From NCBI RefSeq assembly GCF_012844365.1, contig NZ_CP051626.1, positions 2,976,001 through 3,040,000 of the forward strand: 64,000 bases of DNA, read 5' to 3'. The translations under genes were made by a program, and so were the position numbers. The notes below the pieces were generated by a model. That model made no database searches and had not been told where the DNA came from. It saw only the letters and a program-made list of their open reading frames with translations. Source of the stretch: Brevibacterium sp. 'Marine' (GTDB lineage Bacteria > Actinomycetota > Actinomycetes > Actinomycetales > Brevibacteriaceae). Shown one piece after another: positions 52,026-62,078 of this stretch. Each line of letters begins with the position of its first letter. Position 1 is the first letter of the stretch.

Positions 52026-53315
52026 TCAGGTGATCGTGTCGAAGACGATCGACTCCGGCACCGAGGCGGCGTCCCCGCCGATCTCGACCGCGCCCTCCAG
52101 GGCCTCGATCGCCCGGTCGAACCGTTCCGGGGTGGCCGTGTGCAGTGTCATGAGCGGCTGTCCGGCCGTGACCGTGTCCCCGGGTTTGGCGTGGAGTTCA
52201 ATTCCGGCCACATCCTGCACCGGGTCTTCCTTCCGCGCCCGCCCGGCACCCAACCTCCACGAGGCGACTCCCACCGAGAGCGCATCGAGTGAGGTGAGCA
52301 CCCCGGAATCGGTCGCGGTGACGACTTCGGTGTGCTCGGCCACGGGCAGAGCGGCGTCCGGGTCGCCGTGTTGGGCGCGGATCATCTGCTTCCACTTGTC
52401 CATGGCCCGCCCGTCGTTCAGGGCGGCGCGGACGTCGACATCGGTCTTGCCCGCCAGGCGCAGCATCTCCTCGGCCAGGGCCACGGTGAGGTCGACGACG
52501 TCGGCGGGTCCGCCACCGGCCAGGACCTCGACGGATTCGCGGACCTCGAGGGCATTGCCGACGGTCAGCCCCAAGGGCGTGGACATATCGGTCAGCAGCG
52601 CCGAGGTGTTCACTCCGGCGGCCTTGCCGAGCTCGACCATCGTCTCGGCGAGCGTGCGGGCCTTCGTCAGATCCTTCATGAACGCACCGGAGCCGACCTT
52701 GACGTCGAGGACGAGCCCGGAGGTGCCCTCGGCGATCTTCTTCGACATGATCGAGGAGGCGATGAGCGGAATGCAGTCGACGGTCGAGGTGATGTCGCGC
52801 AGTGCGTAGAGCTTCTTGTCCGCCGGAGCCAGACCGGATCCCGCCGCGCAGATGACGGCGCCGACGTCGTCAAGCTGTGCGACGATCGCCTCGTTGCTCA
52901 GTCCCGCCTGCCACCCGGGAATCGATTCGAGTTTGTCCAAGGTGCCGCCGGTGTGGCCGAGACCGCGGCCGGAGAGCTGCGGGACGGCCACGTCGAAGAC
53001 GGCGACGAGCGGGGCCAGGGGCAGGGTGATCTTGTCGCCGACTCCCCCGGTCGAATGCTTGTCCGACGTCGGTCGGGTCAGCGACGAGAAGTCCATGCGC
53101 TCACCGGAGTCGATCATCGCCTGCGTCCAGTGGGCGATCTCAACCGGTGCCATGTCGTTGATGAAGATCGCCATGGCCAGGGCCGCCATCTGTTCGTCGG
53201 CGACGGCGCCGCGGGTGTAGGCGTCGATGACCCAGTCGATCTGCTCCTTGCTCAGGGCCCGGCCATCGCGTTTGGCGGCGATGACGTCGACGGTGTCGAA
53301 TGCTTCTACGCTCAC
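52026..53315 (-). CDS. deoA: Thymidine (pyrimidine nucleoside) phosphorylase
   Basis: This 429-residue enzyme has the family signature [18 protein letters not shown] and the phosphate/substrate segment [17 protein letters not shown], with the C-terminal lipoyl-like domain ending the protein. It cleaves thymidine and deoxyuridine (and perhaps uridine) with phosphate to base and deoxyribose 1-phosphate. GTG at 53315 is the start, with AAGGA eight bases upstream. It sits between cdd and deoC on the minus strand, in the order cytidine deamination, phosphorolysis, aldol cleavage. Confidence 0.94.
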   Translation of the reverse strand: MSVEAFDTVDVIAAKRDGRALSKEQIDWVIDAYTRGAVADEQMAALAMAIFINDMAPVEIAHWTQAMIDSGERMDFSSLTRPTSDKHSTGGVGDKITLPLAPLVAVFDVAVPQLSGRGLGHTGGTLDKLESIPGWQAGLSNEAIVAQLDDVGAVICAAGSGLAPADKKLYALRDITSTVDCIPLIASSIMSKKIAEGTSGLVLDVKVGSGAFMKDLTKARTLAETMVELGKAAGVNTSALLTDMSTPLGLTVGNALEVRESVEVLAGGGPADVVDLTVALAEEMLRLAGKTDVDVRAALNDGRAMDKWKQMIRAQHGDPDAALPVAEHTEVVTATDSGVLTSLDALSVGVASWRLGAGRARKEDPVQDVAGIELHAKPGDTVTAGQPLMTLHTATPERFDRAIEALEGAVEIGGDAASVPESIVFDTIT

Positions 53316-53424
53316 GGTCTCAATCCTTCGTTGTCGTCGAAATCTTCGTTGTCGGCTCGGTCGTCGCCCTCAAGGCCCTGCGGTCTCGTTCCGGCCACGA
53401 CCGCCTCGGCGAGGGGACGATCGG

Positions 53425-53916
53425 TCAGTGCTTGGCCGTATGGTCGCTGCGCTCGGCGCTCAGGTGATCGGGGCCGAACGCCTCGGGCAGGACCACGGAC
53501 ATCGGCGCACGTCCGCTGGGCATGTTGATGACGAGGTCGTTGCCGCCGTGTTCGAACAGCAGCTGCCGGCACCGTCCGCAGGGAACGAGGGTGTTGCCCT
53601 GCCCGTCCACACAGTCGAAGGCGACGAGGCGGCCGCCGCCGGTCATGAACATCTCGGAGACGAGCGAGCACTCCGCGCACAGAGTCACCCCGAACGAGGC
53701 GTTCTCGATATTGCAGCCGCCGACGATGCGACCGTCGTCGACGAGACCGGCCGCTCCGACAGGGTAGTTCGAATAAGGCACATAGGCCTTCGTCATCGCC
53801 CGCTTCGCTTCGGCCCGCAGCAGCTCCCACGTGCCCTCGCTGAGGTCCTCGGGGGCGACCGGGGTGGGTTCCTCGCTCCATGCCGGGTCGGTCGGGTGAG
53901 GTTCGGGGACAGTCAT
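53425..53916 (-). CDS. cdd: Cytidine deaminase
   Basis: This 163-residue zinc deaminase has NASFGVTLCAECSLV, with the HAE-type site here as CAE, and PCGRCRQLLFE, giving three cysteine zinc ligands as in tetrameric cytidine deaminases. It converts (deoxy)cytidine to (deoxy)uridine, the substrate for the phosphorylase encoded next. The N-terminal 25 and C-terminal 20 residues extend beyond the usual 130-residue core. The gene is 99 bp downstream of the last permease gene and 109 bp upstream of deoA. Confidence 0.94.
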   Translation of the reverse strand: MTVPEPHPTDPAWSEEPTPVAPEDLSEGTWELLRAEAKRAMTKAYVPYSNYPVGAAGLVDDGRIVGGCNIENASFGVTLCAECSLVSEMFMTGGGRLVAFDCVDGQGNTLVPCGRCRQLLFEHGGNDLVINMPSGRAPMSVVLPEAFGPDHLSAERSDHTAKH

Positions 53917-54015
53917 GGGGAGACCTCTTCCTTCGGGTGGTGACTGTGGGGTGCTCGAGGGGTCGTGCCGGTTCGTCGGGGACGGTGGCTGACCGATCCG
54001 TCGCCGAGGCGGGAC

Positions 54016-55299
54016 TCACTTCACGTAGGGCACACCTTCCGCGGCGGGCGGGCGGACCCGACCGACGAAGCCGGCGACGGCGAAGACGGTGACGATGTAG
54101 GGCAGCATGAGCAGCAGCTCGTTGGCCACCGGGGTGCCGATGGACTGCAGAGTGTTGCCGAGGCTCTTGGAGAAGCCGAACAGCAGGGCCGCCAGCAGCG
54201 CACCCTTCGGGTTCCATTTGCCCAGGATCATCGCGGCCAGGGCGATATAGCCCTGTCCGGCCGACATCTCCTTGCCGAAGGCCAGTCCGGAGCCGACGGT
54301 GAAGAAGGCACCGCCGAGACCGGCGATGGCACCGGCGAGCAGGGTGTTGCGCACGCGGGTGAAGTTGACCTTGATGCCGACGGTGTCCGCGGCCTTCGGG
54401 TGCTCACCGACGGCGCGCATCCGCAGTCCCCACTTCGATCGGAAGACGAAGATCTGCAGGGCGATGACGACGACGTACATGATGTAGACGAGGATGTTCT
54501 GGTCGAACAGCACCCGTCCGAGCACCGGAATGTCCGACAGCAGCGGGATCGGCAGATTCGGCAGCTTCTGCCGGGAGTTCCACAGTCCCGGGTCCTGGGT
54601 GAGCACCGTCGAGTACAGGAAGCTCGTGATGCCGACGACGAGGACGTTGAGGACGACGCCGATGATGATCTGGTTGACCCAGTACTTCACCGCGAAGAAG
54701 GTGAGCACCACGGCGACGAGCGCTCCGGCGATGGGGGCGGCGAGCAGGCCCGCGTACGGGTTCTTCACCACCGAGGCGACGACCGCGGCGAGGAAGGCGC
54801 CGGCCAGCAGCTGGCCTTCGATGGCGATGTTGATGATGCCCGACCGTTCTCCCACGAGTCCGCACATGGCGCCGAAGATCAGCGGCACGGACAGTGCCAG
54901 GGCACCGGCGAGCAGCGTGGTCAGCGGGATCACGCCGCCGGATCCGCCGCCTGCCCAGGCGAGGAAGGACAGCACGAAGATGACGCCGAAGAGCATCGGG
55001 AACCAGGAGCCCGTGTCGATGCGCTTGATCGCCACATAGATCGACACGGCGGCCATGATGACGAGCAGGATGCCCAGCGTCAGCCCCGCCGCAGTCGAAG
55101 ACACGGCGAAGTCGGGGATGGCGAAGAAGTCTCCGCCGGTGGCCACGCGGAAGGTCGTCTCTCCGTCACGGCCGATGAGGCCGAAGAAGATGAGCGAGAC
55201 CAGCGCCAGGATCGTATAGACGATCGGGAACTTCCAGGCGATCGGCGCAAGCGCCTTGACCTGGGTCGAAGGTGTCTTATCCATGGTCTGAGCGGTCAT
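54016..55299 (-). CDS. Nucleoside ABC transporter permease (NupQ/YufQ-like)
   Basis: This 427-residue permease of the BPD_transp_2 family has about ten membrane helices. The conserved core reads GLVGERSGIINIAIEGQLLA, then RAVGEHPKAADTVGIKV, the hallmark of the second permease of BMP-type nucleoside importers. The N-terminal 90 residues add a hydrophilic start and extra helices. The ATG at 55299 follows the stop of the other permease gene by one base, with GGAGG six bases upstream. It pairs with the product of 55301-56533 to form the membrane channel. Confidence 0.88.
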   Translation of the reverse strand: MTAQTMDKTPSTQVKALAPIAWKFPIVYTILALVSLIFFGLIGRDGETTFRVATGGDFFAIPDFAVSSTAAGLTLGILLVIMAAVSIYVAIKRIDTGSWFPMLFGVIFVLSFLAWAGGGSGGVIPLTTLLAGALALSVPLIFGAMCGLVGERSGIINIAIEGQLLAGAFLAAVVASVVKNPYAGLLAAPIAGALVAVVLTFFAVKYWVNQIIIGVVLNVLVVGITSFLYSTVLTQDPGLWNSRQKLPNLPIPLLSDIPVLGRVLFDQNILVYIMYVVVIALQIFVFRSKWGLRMRAVGEHPKAADTVGIKVNFTRVRNTLLAGAIAGLGGAFFTVGSGLAFGKEMSAGQGYIALAAMILGKWNPKGALLAALLFGFSKSLGNTLQSIGTPVANELLLMLPYIVTVFAVAGFVGRVRPPAAEGVPYVK

Positions 55300-55300
55300 C

Positions 55301-56533
55301 TCAGTCCTCCTTCCGCTTGAGCACCGGTGTGGGCAACCGGAAGATCGACCTCACCAAGGGCGGGGCCGCGATGAGCAGCACGATGACGGACTGGACGACG
55401 AGGACGATGTCGATCGGCGTACCGGTCTGGGACTGCATGAGGTAGCCGCCGGCCTTGAACGCACCGAAGAGCAGACCGGCGAGGAACGTCCCCAGCGGTT
55501 TCGACCGTCCCAGCAGGGCGACGGTGATCGCGTCGAAGCCGATCGACCCGCTGATGCCGCCGGTGAGTTTGTATTCGGTGCCGAGCACCTGGGCGGCACC
55601 GCCGAGTCCGGCCAGGGCGCCGGCGACGATCATGACCGTCACAGTCACCTTGGACACGGAGATGCCGGCGGTCCGGGCCGCGTGCGGGTTCGCACCGACG
55701 GCCTTGAACTCGAAGCCGATCGTCGACCGCTCGAGCAGCCACCACACGAAGATCGTGGCGAGGATGGCGATGATGAAGCCGAAGTGGAGGCGGAACGGCG
55801 CAGGCAGCAGCAGGAACATCTGCGCGGAGTCATCGATGACACGTGACTGCGGGTTGGCCGAGCTCGTGTGCGTGAACCAGTTCTGCTTGAGCAGGTAGCC
55901 CAGTGCATAGCCGGCGATCGAGTTGAGCATGATCGTCACGATGACCTCGTTGGCGCCGGTGCGCGCCTTGAGCACGCCGGCGATGCCGGCCCAGATCGCA
56001 CCGCCGATGATGCCGCCGACGACGGCGACGAGCATGTGGACGACGGGAGGCAGCGGCAGCGCATAGCCGAGGAATCCGGCGATGGTCGCGCCGAGGATGA
56101 CCTGGCCCTGACCGCCGATGTTGAACAGACCGCAGCGGAAGGCCAGGGCGATGCCGAGACCGGTGAGGATGAGCGGGGTGCCCGAGACCATCGACTCGGT
56201 CAGGGGCCGGATGGCGCGTTCGGTGGTGCGTGCTTCCCAGTCGAAGACCGCCCCGCGGAACAGCGCCGAATAGGCGTTGCCGACGGTCTGGAACAGCGTG
56301 GCGAAGAAATCGCCGGGAGCGGCGAAGAAGTTCTCGGCCGCCGCGACGACCTCAGCGTTCGACACGGCGATGAGGACGCCGCCGAACAGGAGGGCGAGCA
56401 CGATCGCCAGCAGCGAGACGAGCCAGGATCCCGACATGATCTGCTGCAGCAGGGTCTGTTCCTTGCCGTCTGCGGCCTCGGACTCCGGCGGCGGCGCCGC
56501 CGAAGGAGCCGCCGGTGAGGTATCAGTCGTCAT
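55301..56533 (-). CDS. Nucleoside ABC transporter permease (NupP/YufP-like)
   Basis: This 410-residue membrane protein has a hydrophilic Ala/Pro/Glu-rich N-terminus and about ten helices. The family core is LTGLGIALAFRCGLFNIGGQ followed by GQVILGATIAGFLGYAL, and a later FKAVGANPHAARTAGI loop is the ATPase-contact EAA-like region. It is the first permease of the BMP-type nucleoside importer. Its ATG overlaps the ATPase gene's stop (ATGA), and its stop is one base from the second permease's start. Confidence 0.88.
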   Translation of the reverse strand: MTTDTSPAAPSAAPPPESEAADGKEQTLLQQIMSGSWLVSLLAIVLALLFGGVLIAVSNAEVVAAAENFFAAPGDFFATLFQTVGNAYSALFRGAVFDWEARTTERAIRPLTESMVSGTPLILTGLGIALAFRCGLFNIGGQGQVILGATIAGFLGYALPLPPVVHMLVAVVGGIIGGAIWAGIAGVLKARTGANEVIVTIMLNSIAGYALGYLLKQNWFTHTSSANPQSRVIDDSAQMFLLLPAPFRLHFGFIIAILATIFVWWLLERSTIGFEFKAVGANPHAARTAGISVSKVTVTVMIVAGALAGLGGAAQVLGTEYKLTGGISGSIGFDAITVALLGRSKPLGTFLAGLLFGAFKAGGYLMQSQTGTPIDIVLVVQSVIVLLIAAPPLVRSIFRLPTPVLKRKED

Positions 56534-58188
56534 TTGGTCTCCTCCGCCGAGGTGGTGGCTGAGTCGTCGTCGTCCGCCGGGGTGGCGGTGGATGCGGAAT
56601 CCGCCGAGGTGGCGGCCGGTTCCGCATCGTCTGCCGGGTTCGCGGCTCCATCGGTGCTCGTGCTGCCGGCCGTGGCTTCGAGGGCTTCGTCGGCGGGAAC
56701 GCCGGCCATCATCAGGCCCAGTGCCTCACGAGAGGTCTCGGGTCCCACGATGCCGACGATGCGTCCGGCGTACATCACGGCGATGCGATCGGCGAGGCCG
56801 TAGACCTCGTCGAGTTCGGTCGAGACGATGATGCAGGGAGTTCCGGAATCGCGTTCGGCGATGACGCGCTTGTGCACGAACTCGATCGATCCGACGTCGA
56901 GTCCGCGAGTGGGCTGGCTGGCGATGAACAGTCGCAGGTCACGACCGAGCTCGCGGGAGAGCACCACCTTCTGCTGGTTGCCTCCCGACAGGGTCGCGAT
57001 CGGGTCGACCACGCTGCCGAGGCGGATGTCGAACTCGTCGACCTTCTTCTTCGCCTCCTCCGTGATGACCTTCGGTTTGAGATTGAGGCCCTTGGCATAG
57101 GGCTCACGGTCGTAGACGTCGAGGATCATGTTCTCGCGGATGGCGAACTCCGCGATGATGCCGTCGGTCGACCGATCCTCGGGAACGAATCCGATGCCGG
57201 CACCGAGGCGGCCCTTCACCGACTTCCCGATGAGGTCTTTGCCGTCGAGGGTGATCGAGCCCAGGCGGGGTTCGGTCACGCCGATGATCGTCTCGGCCAG
57301 TTCGGTCTGCCCGTTGCCCTGGACACCGGCGACGGCGAGGATCTCCCCCCGACGGACGTCGAAGGACACGTCGTCGACGACGACGTTCTCGGCCTTGTCG
57401 ACGACGGTGAGTCCGCGGACCTGGAAGGTGGCGTCGCCCGGATCGGCGGCGTCCTTCTCGGTCGTCAGGGACACGGCGCGGCCGACCATCTGGCTGGCCA
57501 GTTCGGTCTCGGTCGAGTCCGGGGAGGCCTCGCCGACGATCTTGCCGCGGCGGATGACGGTGATCGCGTCGGCGATCGCGCGGACTTCGCGGAGTTTGTG
57601 GGTGATGAACACGATCGAAGTGCCCTGCTCCTTGAGCTGGCGCATGATCGAGATGAGTTCGTCGGTCTCCTGCGGGGTCAGCACGGCCGTGGGCTCGTCG
57701 AGGATGAGGATCTCGGCGTCCCGGGACAGGGCCTTGATGATCTCCACCCGCTGCTGGGCGCCGACCGGCAGGTCCTCGATGAGGGCGTCGGGGTCGATGT
57801 TGAAGTTGAAGCGCGACGAGATCTCCTTGACCTTCTTCCGCGCCTCGTTGATGTCGAGGAGTCCGAGGCTCTTCGTCGGTTCGTAGCCCAGCGCCACGGA
57901 TTCGGCGACGGTGAACACGGGCACGAGCATGAAGTGCTGGTGGACCATGCCGATTCCCGCGGCCACGGCATCGCCCGGGCCGGAGAACTTCACCGGCTCG
58001 TCGTCGATGAGGATCTCTCCCCCATCGGCGTCGTAGAGTCCGTAGAGGACGTTCATCATGGTGGATTTGCCGGCGCCGTTCTCACCGAGCAGGGCGTGGA
58101 TCTCGCCCGGCTGGATGGTGAGATCGATGTGGTCATTGGCCACGAACGATCCGAACACCTTGGTCATCCCGCGAAGCTCGAGTTTCAC
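56530..58188 (-). CDS. Nucleoside ABC transporter ATPase (NupO/YufO-like)
   Basis: This 552-residue protein has two ABC ATPase domains in tandem. The first has Walker A LLGENGAGKSTMM, signature DLPVGAQQRVEIIKAL and Walker B ILILDEPTAVLTPQE. The second has a modified Walker A VAGVQGNGQTELAE, and signature ATLSGGNQQKVVLSRELG. The second-site Walker A lacks the Lys, typical of RbsA-like/NupO proteins. A Ser/Ala/Asp-rich disordered tail of about 50 residues closes the protein. It energises import by the two permeases. The gene is separated from the binding-protein gene by a hairpin. Confidence 0.9.
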   Translation of the reverse strand: MKLELRGMTKVFGSFVANDHIDLTIQPGEIHALLGENGAGKSTMMNVLYGLYDADGGEILIDDEPVKFSGPGDAVAAGIGMVHQHFMLVPVFTVAESVALGYEPTKSLGLLDINEARKKVKEISSRFNFNIDPDALIEDLPVGAQQRVEIIKALSRDAEILILDEPTAVLTPQETDELISIMRQLKEQGTSIVFITHKLREVRAIADAITVIRRGKIVGEASPDSTETELASQMVGRAVSLTTEKDAADPGDATFQVRGLTVVDKAENVVVDDVSFDVRRGEILAVAGVQGNGQTELAETIIGVTEPRLGSITLDGKDLIGKSVKGRLGAGIGFVPEDRSTDGIIAEFAIRENMILDVYDREPYAKGLNLKPKVITEEAKKKVDEFDIRLGSVVDPIATLSGGNQQKVVLSRELGRDLRLFIASQPTRGLDVGSIEFVHKRVIAERDSGTPCIIVSTELDEVYGLADRIAVMYAGRIVGIVGPETSREALGLMMAGVPADEALEATAGSTSTDGAANPADDAEPAATSADSASTATPADDDDSATTSAEETK

Positions 58189-58215
58189 TGCTTCCGGTTC
58201 TCCTCACAAACTTGA

Positions 58216-58251
58216 AAACTGCAGGGCCGAAAGAACTCGGCCCTGCAGTTT
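58216..58251 (-). terminator. Intercistronic hairpin in the nucleoside importer operon
   Basis: AAACTGCAGGGCCGA and TCGGCCCTGCAGTTT form a perfect 15-bp stem around AAGAAC, 12 bp past the lipoprotein stop. Leaky termination or mRNA stabilisation here would give more binding protein than transporter, as in many ABC operons. Confidence 0.75.
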
Positions 58252-58262
58252 AACCGACGAGC

Positions 58263-59330
58263 TTACTTCGGTGTGCTCTCCGACTCGACGACGAGGCTGC
58301 CGTCGATGATCTGCTTCTTCAGCTCCTCGACGTCCTTCTTCACGTCTTCGGGAACCTTGTCCTCGAAGTCGTGGTACGGAGCGAGGCCCACGCCTTCGTT
58401 CTCGAGCGTGCCGACGTAGGGCTCATTGGAGAAGTTGTCCTCGGTGCCTTCCTTGATGGTGTCTTCGACGGCCTGCGAGATCTGCTTGACCACCGAGGTG
58501 AGGATGATGTCGCCGTATTCGGTCGACTCGTAGCCATCGGAGTCGACCCACACGAGGTTGACGTCGCCGGCTTCCTTCGCCGCCGCTGCGGCACCGAGGC
58601 CGACGGGTCCGGCCACGGGCATGATGACGTCGGCGCCCTGCGAGATGAGCTGCTTGGTCAGCTCCTGACCCTGTCCCTGGTTCTCGAAGTCACCGGAGAA
58701 CGAGCCGTCCTGCTTCTCCTTGTTCCAGCCCAGCAGCTTGACGTCCTTCTTGTTGTCCTCGTTGAACTTGTCCACGCCGTCGGCGAAGCCGTCCATGAAG
58801 ATCGTCACCGACGGAATCTGGATGCCGCCGAAGGTGCCGACCTTGCCCGACTCCGAGGTCGCGGCCGCAACATAGCCGGCCAGGTACGCGGCCTCGGCGG
58901 TGTTGAAGACGACTGCCTTGGCGTTGTCGATCGTCACCGGCTTGCCGTCGGCGTCGGAGAATGTGGAGTCGATGAGCGCGAAGTTGAGGTCCGGGTTCGC
59001 TTCGGCGGCTTCCTGGATCGTGTCCTCGAGGAGGAATCCGACGCCGAAGGTGAGGTTGCAGCCCTGCTGCACCATGTTGTCGACGTTCGGCCCGAAGTCC
59101 GCGTCGCCCTGCGATTCGGCGAGCTTCTCTTCGATTCCCAGGTTCTTCTTCGCGTTCTCCATGCCCTCCCGACCGGACTGGTTGAAGGACTGGTCGTCCC
59201 AACCGCCGGAGTCGGAGACCATGCAGGCGAGGTAATCCGAACCGGATTCGCCTCCTTCGCCTGAACCGCAGGCCGAGAGGACGAGGGCGGATGCGGCGAT
59301 CATCGACACCGCTGAAGCGAGCTTCTTCAC
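58263..59330 (-). CDS. BMP-family nucleoside-binding lipoprotein
   Basis: This 355-residue solute-binding lipoprotein has a signal peptide MKKLASAVSMIAASALVLSAC with lipobox LSAC, then a Gly/Ser/Glu linker. The BMP fold contains VSDSGGWDDQSFNQSGREG near the N-terminus and GIQIPSVTIFMDGFADGVD in the middle. BMP proteins of this type bind purine or pyrimidine nucleosides for NupOPQ-like importers. The GTG at 59330 is chosen since it gives a normal signal peptide and has an AAGAGA upstream; the frame extends to 59360. It is the first gene of a run continuing through the transporter, cdd, deoA and deoC. Confidence 0.9.
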   Translation of the reverse strand: MKKLASAVSMIAASALVLSACGSGEGGESGSDYLACMVSDSGGWDDQSFNQSGREGMENAKKNLGIEEKLAESQGDADFGPNVDNMVQQGCNLTFGVGFLLEDTIQEAAEANPDLNFALIDSTFSDADGKPVTIDNAKAVVFNTAEAAYLAGYVAAATSESGKVGTFGGIQIPSVTIFMDGFADGVDKFNEDNKKDVKLLGWNKEKQDGSFSGDFENQGQGQELTKQLISQGADVIMPVAGPVGLGAAAAAKEAGDVNLVWVDSDGYESTEYGDIILTSVVKQISQAVEDTIKEGTEDNFSNEPYVGTLENEGVGLAPYHDFEDKVPEDVKKDVEELKKQIIDGSLVVESESTPK

Positions 59331-59693
59331 GTTTTCTCTTTTCTGATACAGACAGTGCACACGGATGAGGGCCCTGTCTGCCCCTACCGAAAATGTGAAA
59401 CCACTGGACGAACTGTCATATTTTGATGAGTTTCGGTCAGTCTAATGCAATGAAGTCGTTTCAGCGGCTCCGCTAGCACCTCAATCACGGACACCGATAT
59501 GAAAAAGAAATATTCCGTCACGGACGGCCGATTTCGGTCCGCAATGCGAACTCGCAGACCTCCATCTTTGAGACAGTCGACCGTGGCGCGGAGACAGCCG
59601 ACCGACGCAGGATCGGACACTCCGCGGGCGCATAGAGGCAGACACCCGGCGGGAGCAGGGGCCCGCCCATCGTGAACTAGGCTAGGGAGCGCT
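59331..59693. other. Divergent promoter region of the lipoprotein and ABC-F genes
   Basis: No gene is called in these 360 bp; the minus-strand frame 59384-59854 overlaps the ABC-F gene and has no family match. The stretch 59390-59520 is AT-richer than its surroundings and is the likely site of the nucleoside operon promoter. No operator palindrome was recognised. Confidence 0.5.
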
Positions 59694-61550
59694 ATGGCAC
59701 ATCTCCTCGGGGCAGAAGCCCTCCACCTCGAATACCCCACGCGCGTCGTCTTCGACTCGGTCACCCTCGGTGTCGAGTCCGGTGACATGATCGGCATCGT
59801 CGGCCGCAACGGCGACGGCAAGTCGAGTCTGCTCGGCATGCTCGCCGGCACCATCGAACCCGATTCCGGACGCGTGACCTATCGCGGCGGTCTGCGTCTG
59901 GGAATGCTCGGCCAGCGCGATGACCTCGATGACGAAGCGACCGTGGGCTTCTCCGTCGTCGGCGATGCCGCCGATCACGAATGGGCCGCCGATCCGCAGG
60001 CCCGTGACATCATCTCCGGTCTCATCGCCGATCTCGATTGGGATGCGCAGATCTCCTCGCTCTCCGGTGGTCAGCGCCGCCGAGTGGCTCTGGCTGCGCT
60101 GCTCATCGGCGATTGGGACATGCTCATCCTCGACGAGCCGACGAACCATCTCGACGTCGACGGCATCGCGTGGTTGGCGAAGCATGTGCGCGGCCGGTGG
60201 CCGAAGAACGCCGGAGCCCTGCTCCTGGTCACCCACGACCGGTGGTTCCTCGACGAGGTGTGCACGAAGACCTGGGAGGTCCACGACCGCATCGTCGAGC
60301 CCTTCGAAGGCGGTTATGCCGCGTACGTCCTCCAACGCGTCGAACGCGACCGGATCGCGGCCGCCACCGAGGCGAAGCGACAGAATCTCATGCGCAAGGA
60401 ACTCGCGTGGCTGCGACGCGGCGCTCCCGCCCGAACGTCGAAGCCGAAGTTCCGCATCGAGGCGGCCAACCAGCTCATCGCCGACGTGCCCGAGGTCCGC
60501 AATCCGATCGAGCTGAAGAAGATGGCCACGGCCCGCCTGGGCAAGGACGTCGTCGATCTGCTCGACGTGTCCAAGCACTTCGGTGAGACGACGATCCTCG
60601 ACGATGTCACCTGGCGCATCGGTCCCGGCGAACGCACCGGCATCCTCGGCCCCAACGGCGCCGGAAAGTCGACCCTGCTGGGTCTGATCTCGGGAGAGAT
60701 CGACCCCGATGCCGGACGGGTCAAGCGCGGCAAGACCGTGCAGATCGGTGTGCTCGATCAGCAGTTCAAGGATCTGGCCCGCATCGCCGACTCCCGTGTC
60801 CGCGAGGTTCTCGCCGAGTCGAAGACCTCGTTCACCATCGAAGGCAAGGACTTCACTCCGGCCCAGCTGCTCGAACGGCTCGGCTTCGCGAAGGAGCATC
60901 TGTCCGCCAGGGTCAAGGAGCTCTCCGGCGGGCAGAAGCGCCGACTTCAGCTTCTGCTGCTGCTCATGGCCGAACCCAATGTCATCATCCTCGACGAGCC
61001 GACGAACGACGTCGACTCCGACATGCTCGCGGCGATGGAGGATCTCCTCGATTCCTGGCCGGGCACTCTCATCGTCGTCTCCCACGACCGGTACCTGTTG
61101 GAGCGGGTCACCGATCAGCAGTACGCGATCCTCGACAACGGTCTGCGCCATGTTCCCGGCGGTGTCGAAGAGTATCTGCGGCTGCGTGCCGAACAGGAAC
61201 GTCGCGGCGCTGCCGGTTCGAACAGGGCTTCCGGCGGTTCGAACGGGGCCGCGACGGGATCCGGCGGGGACGGTTCCGGTGGGGCCGCCTCGGCGAGCGA
61301 GGGATCCTCATCGGCTCCGAAACTGTCCGGTGCGGAAGCACGAGCGGCGAAGAAGGAAGTGTCCGCGATCGAACGGCGGATGGACAAGCTGAACACTCAG
61401 ATCGCGCAGAAGCACGAGGAGATGGCCGCCCACGACCAGACCGACTTCGAAGGACTGGCCGAGCTCACGGCAGCGATCCGTCAGTCCCAGGACGAACTCG
61501 ACGAGCTCGAGATGCGCTGGCTCGAAGCGTCCGAGGCGCTGGAAGCCTGA
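59694..61550 (+). CDS. ABC-F family ATPase (Uup/EttA-like)
   Basis: This 618-residue soluble protein has two ABC domains without membrane segments. The first has Walker A GRNGDGKSSLL and signature SSLSGGQRRRVALAAL with LILDEPTNHLDVDG. The linker (about residues 225-285) is helical and basic. The second has Walker A GPNGAGKSTLL and signature KELSGGQKRRLQLLLLL with IILDEPTNDVDSD. A Gly/Ser-rich stretch leads into a C-terminal coiled coil (about 550-610) as in Uup. ABC-F proteins act on the ribosome; some give antibiotic resistance. The chromosomal setting and Uup-like tail suggest a housekeeping role. Confidence 0.9.
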   Translation: MAHLLGAEALHLEYPTRVVFDSVTLGVESGDMIGIVGRNGDGKSSLLGMLAGTIEPDSGRVTYRGGLRLGMLGQRDDLDDEATVGFSVVGDAADHEWAADPQARDIISGLIADLDWDAQISSLSGGQRRRVALAALLIGDWDMLILDEPTNHLDVDGIAWLAKHVRGRWPKNAGALLLVTHDRWFLDEVCTKTWEVHDRIVEPFEGGYAAYVLQRVERDRIAAATEAKRQNLMRKELAWLRRGAPARTSKPKFRIEAANQLIADVPEVRNPIELKKMATARLGKDVVDLLDVSKHFGETTILDDVTWRIGPGERTGILGPNGAGKSTLLGLISGEIDPDAGRVKRGKTVQIGVLDQQFKDLARIADSRVREVLAESKTSFTIEGKDFTPAQLLERLGFAKEHLSARVKELSGGQKRRLQLLLLLMAEPNVIILDEPTNDVDSDMLAAMEDLLDSWPGTLIVVSHDRYLLERVTDQQYAILDNGLRHVPGGVEEYLRLRAEQERRGAAGSNRASGGSNGAATGSGGDGSGGAASASEGSSSAPKLSGAEARAAKKEVSAIERRMDKLNTQIAQKHEEMAAHDQTDFEGLAELTAAIRQSQDELDELEMRWLEASEALEA

Positions 61551-61614
61551 GGGTTCGAGGCGACGAACGACGATAACGCCGGACGACGGACCAGTCGAAG
61601 CCGAGGAGACGACG

Positions 61615-61965
61615 ATGATCGACGAAGCGCAGATGCGAGAGCGGCTCGAGGATGAGCGGGCGGAGACGCAGGCGCTCATCGGCCGCCTGACCCAAGGTAT
61701 CGACGAGGTCTCGGCCGCCCGCGACGGTGACAACAGCGACGACGAACACGATCCGGAAGGGGCGACGCTGGCCTTCGAACGGTCGCAGGCCGCGACCCTG
61801 CTCGAACAGTCCGAGGGCCGCCTCGATGAGATCGCCGAGGCATTCGACCGCCTCGCCGCGGGCACGTTCGGAACCTGCATCGACTGCGGCAGACCCATCG
61901 CGGAGGCGCGGCTGGAGGCCCGCCCCTACGCGGCGACGTGCGTGGACTGCGCCGCCCGCGGCTAG
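61615..61965 (+). CDS. DksA/TraR C4-type zinc-finger protein
   Basis: This 116-residue protein has an N-terminal helical hairpin (ERLEDERAETQALIGRLTQG) and a C-terminal C4 zinc finger, CIDCGRPIAEARLEARPYA with CVDC. This is the DksA/TraR-type layout in a short form frequent in actinobacteria. Such proteins can enter the RNA polymerase secondary channel; the acidic tip residues that DksA uses are not clearly conserved here. GAGGAG lies about seven bases upstream of the ATG. It follows the ABC-F gene by 64 bp and may be cotranscribed. Confidence 0.85.
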   Translation: MIDEAQMRERLEDERAETQALIGRLTQGIDEVSAARDGDNSDDEHDPEGATLAFERSQAATLLEQSEGRLDEIAEAFDRLAAGTFGTCIDCGRPIAEARLEARPYAATCVDCAARG

Positions 61966-62078
61966 TCGTCTCCATCCCCGGTCGCACACGCGGGGCCAGC
62001 GTCCCACATGACCGGGCGACCACCTCGGCGATGGTGTGATCTTTCCCCAAAGCCTGCCGGGTGCGGTAGTGTATCGGC

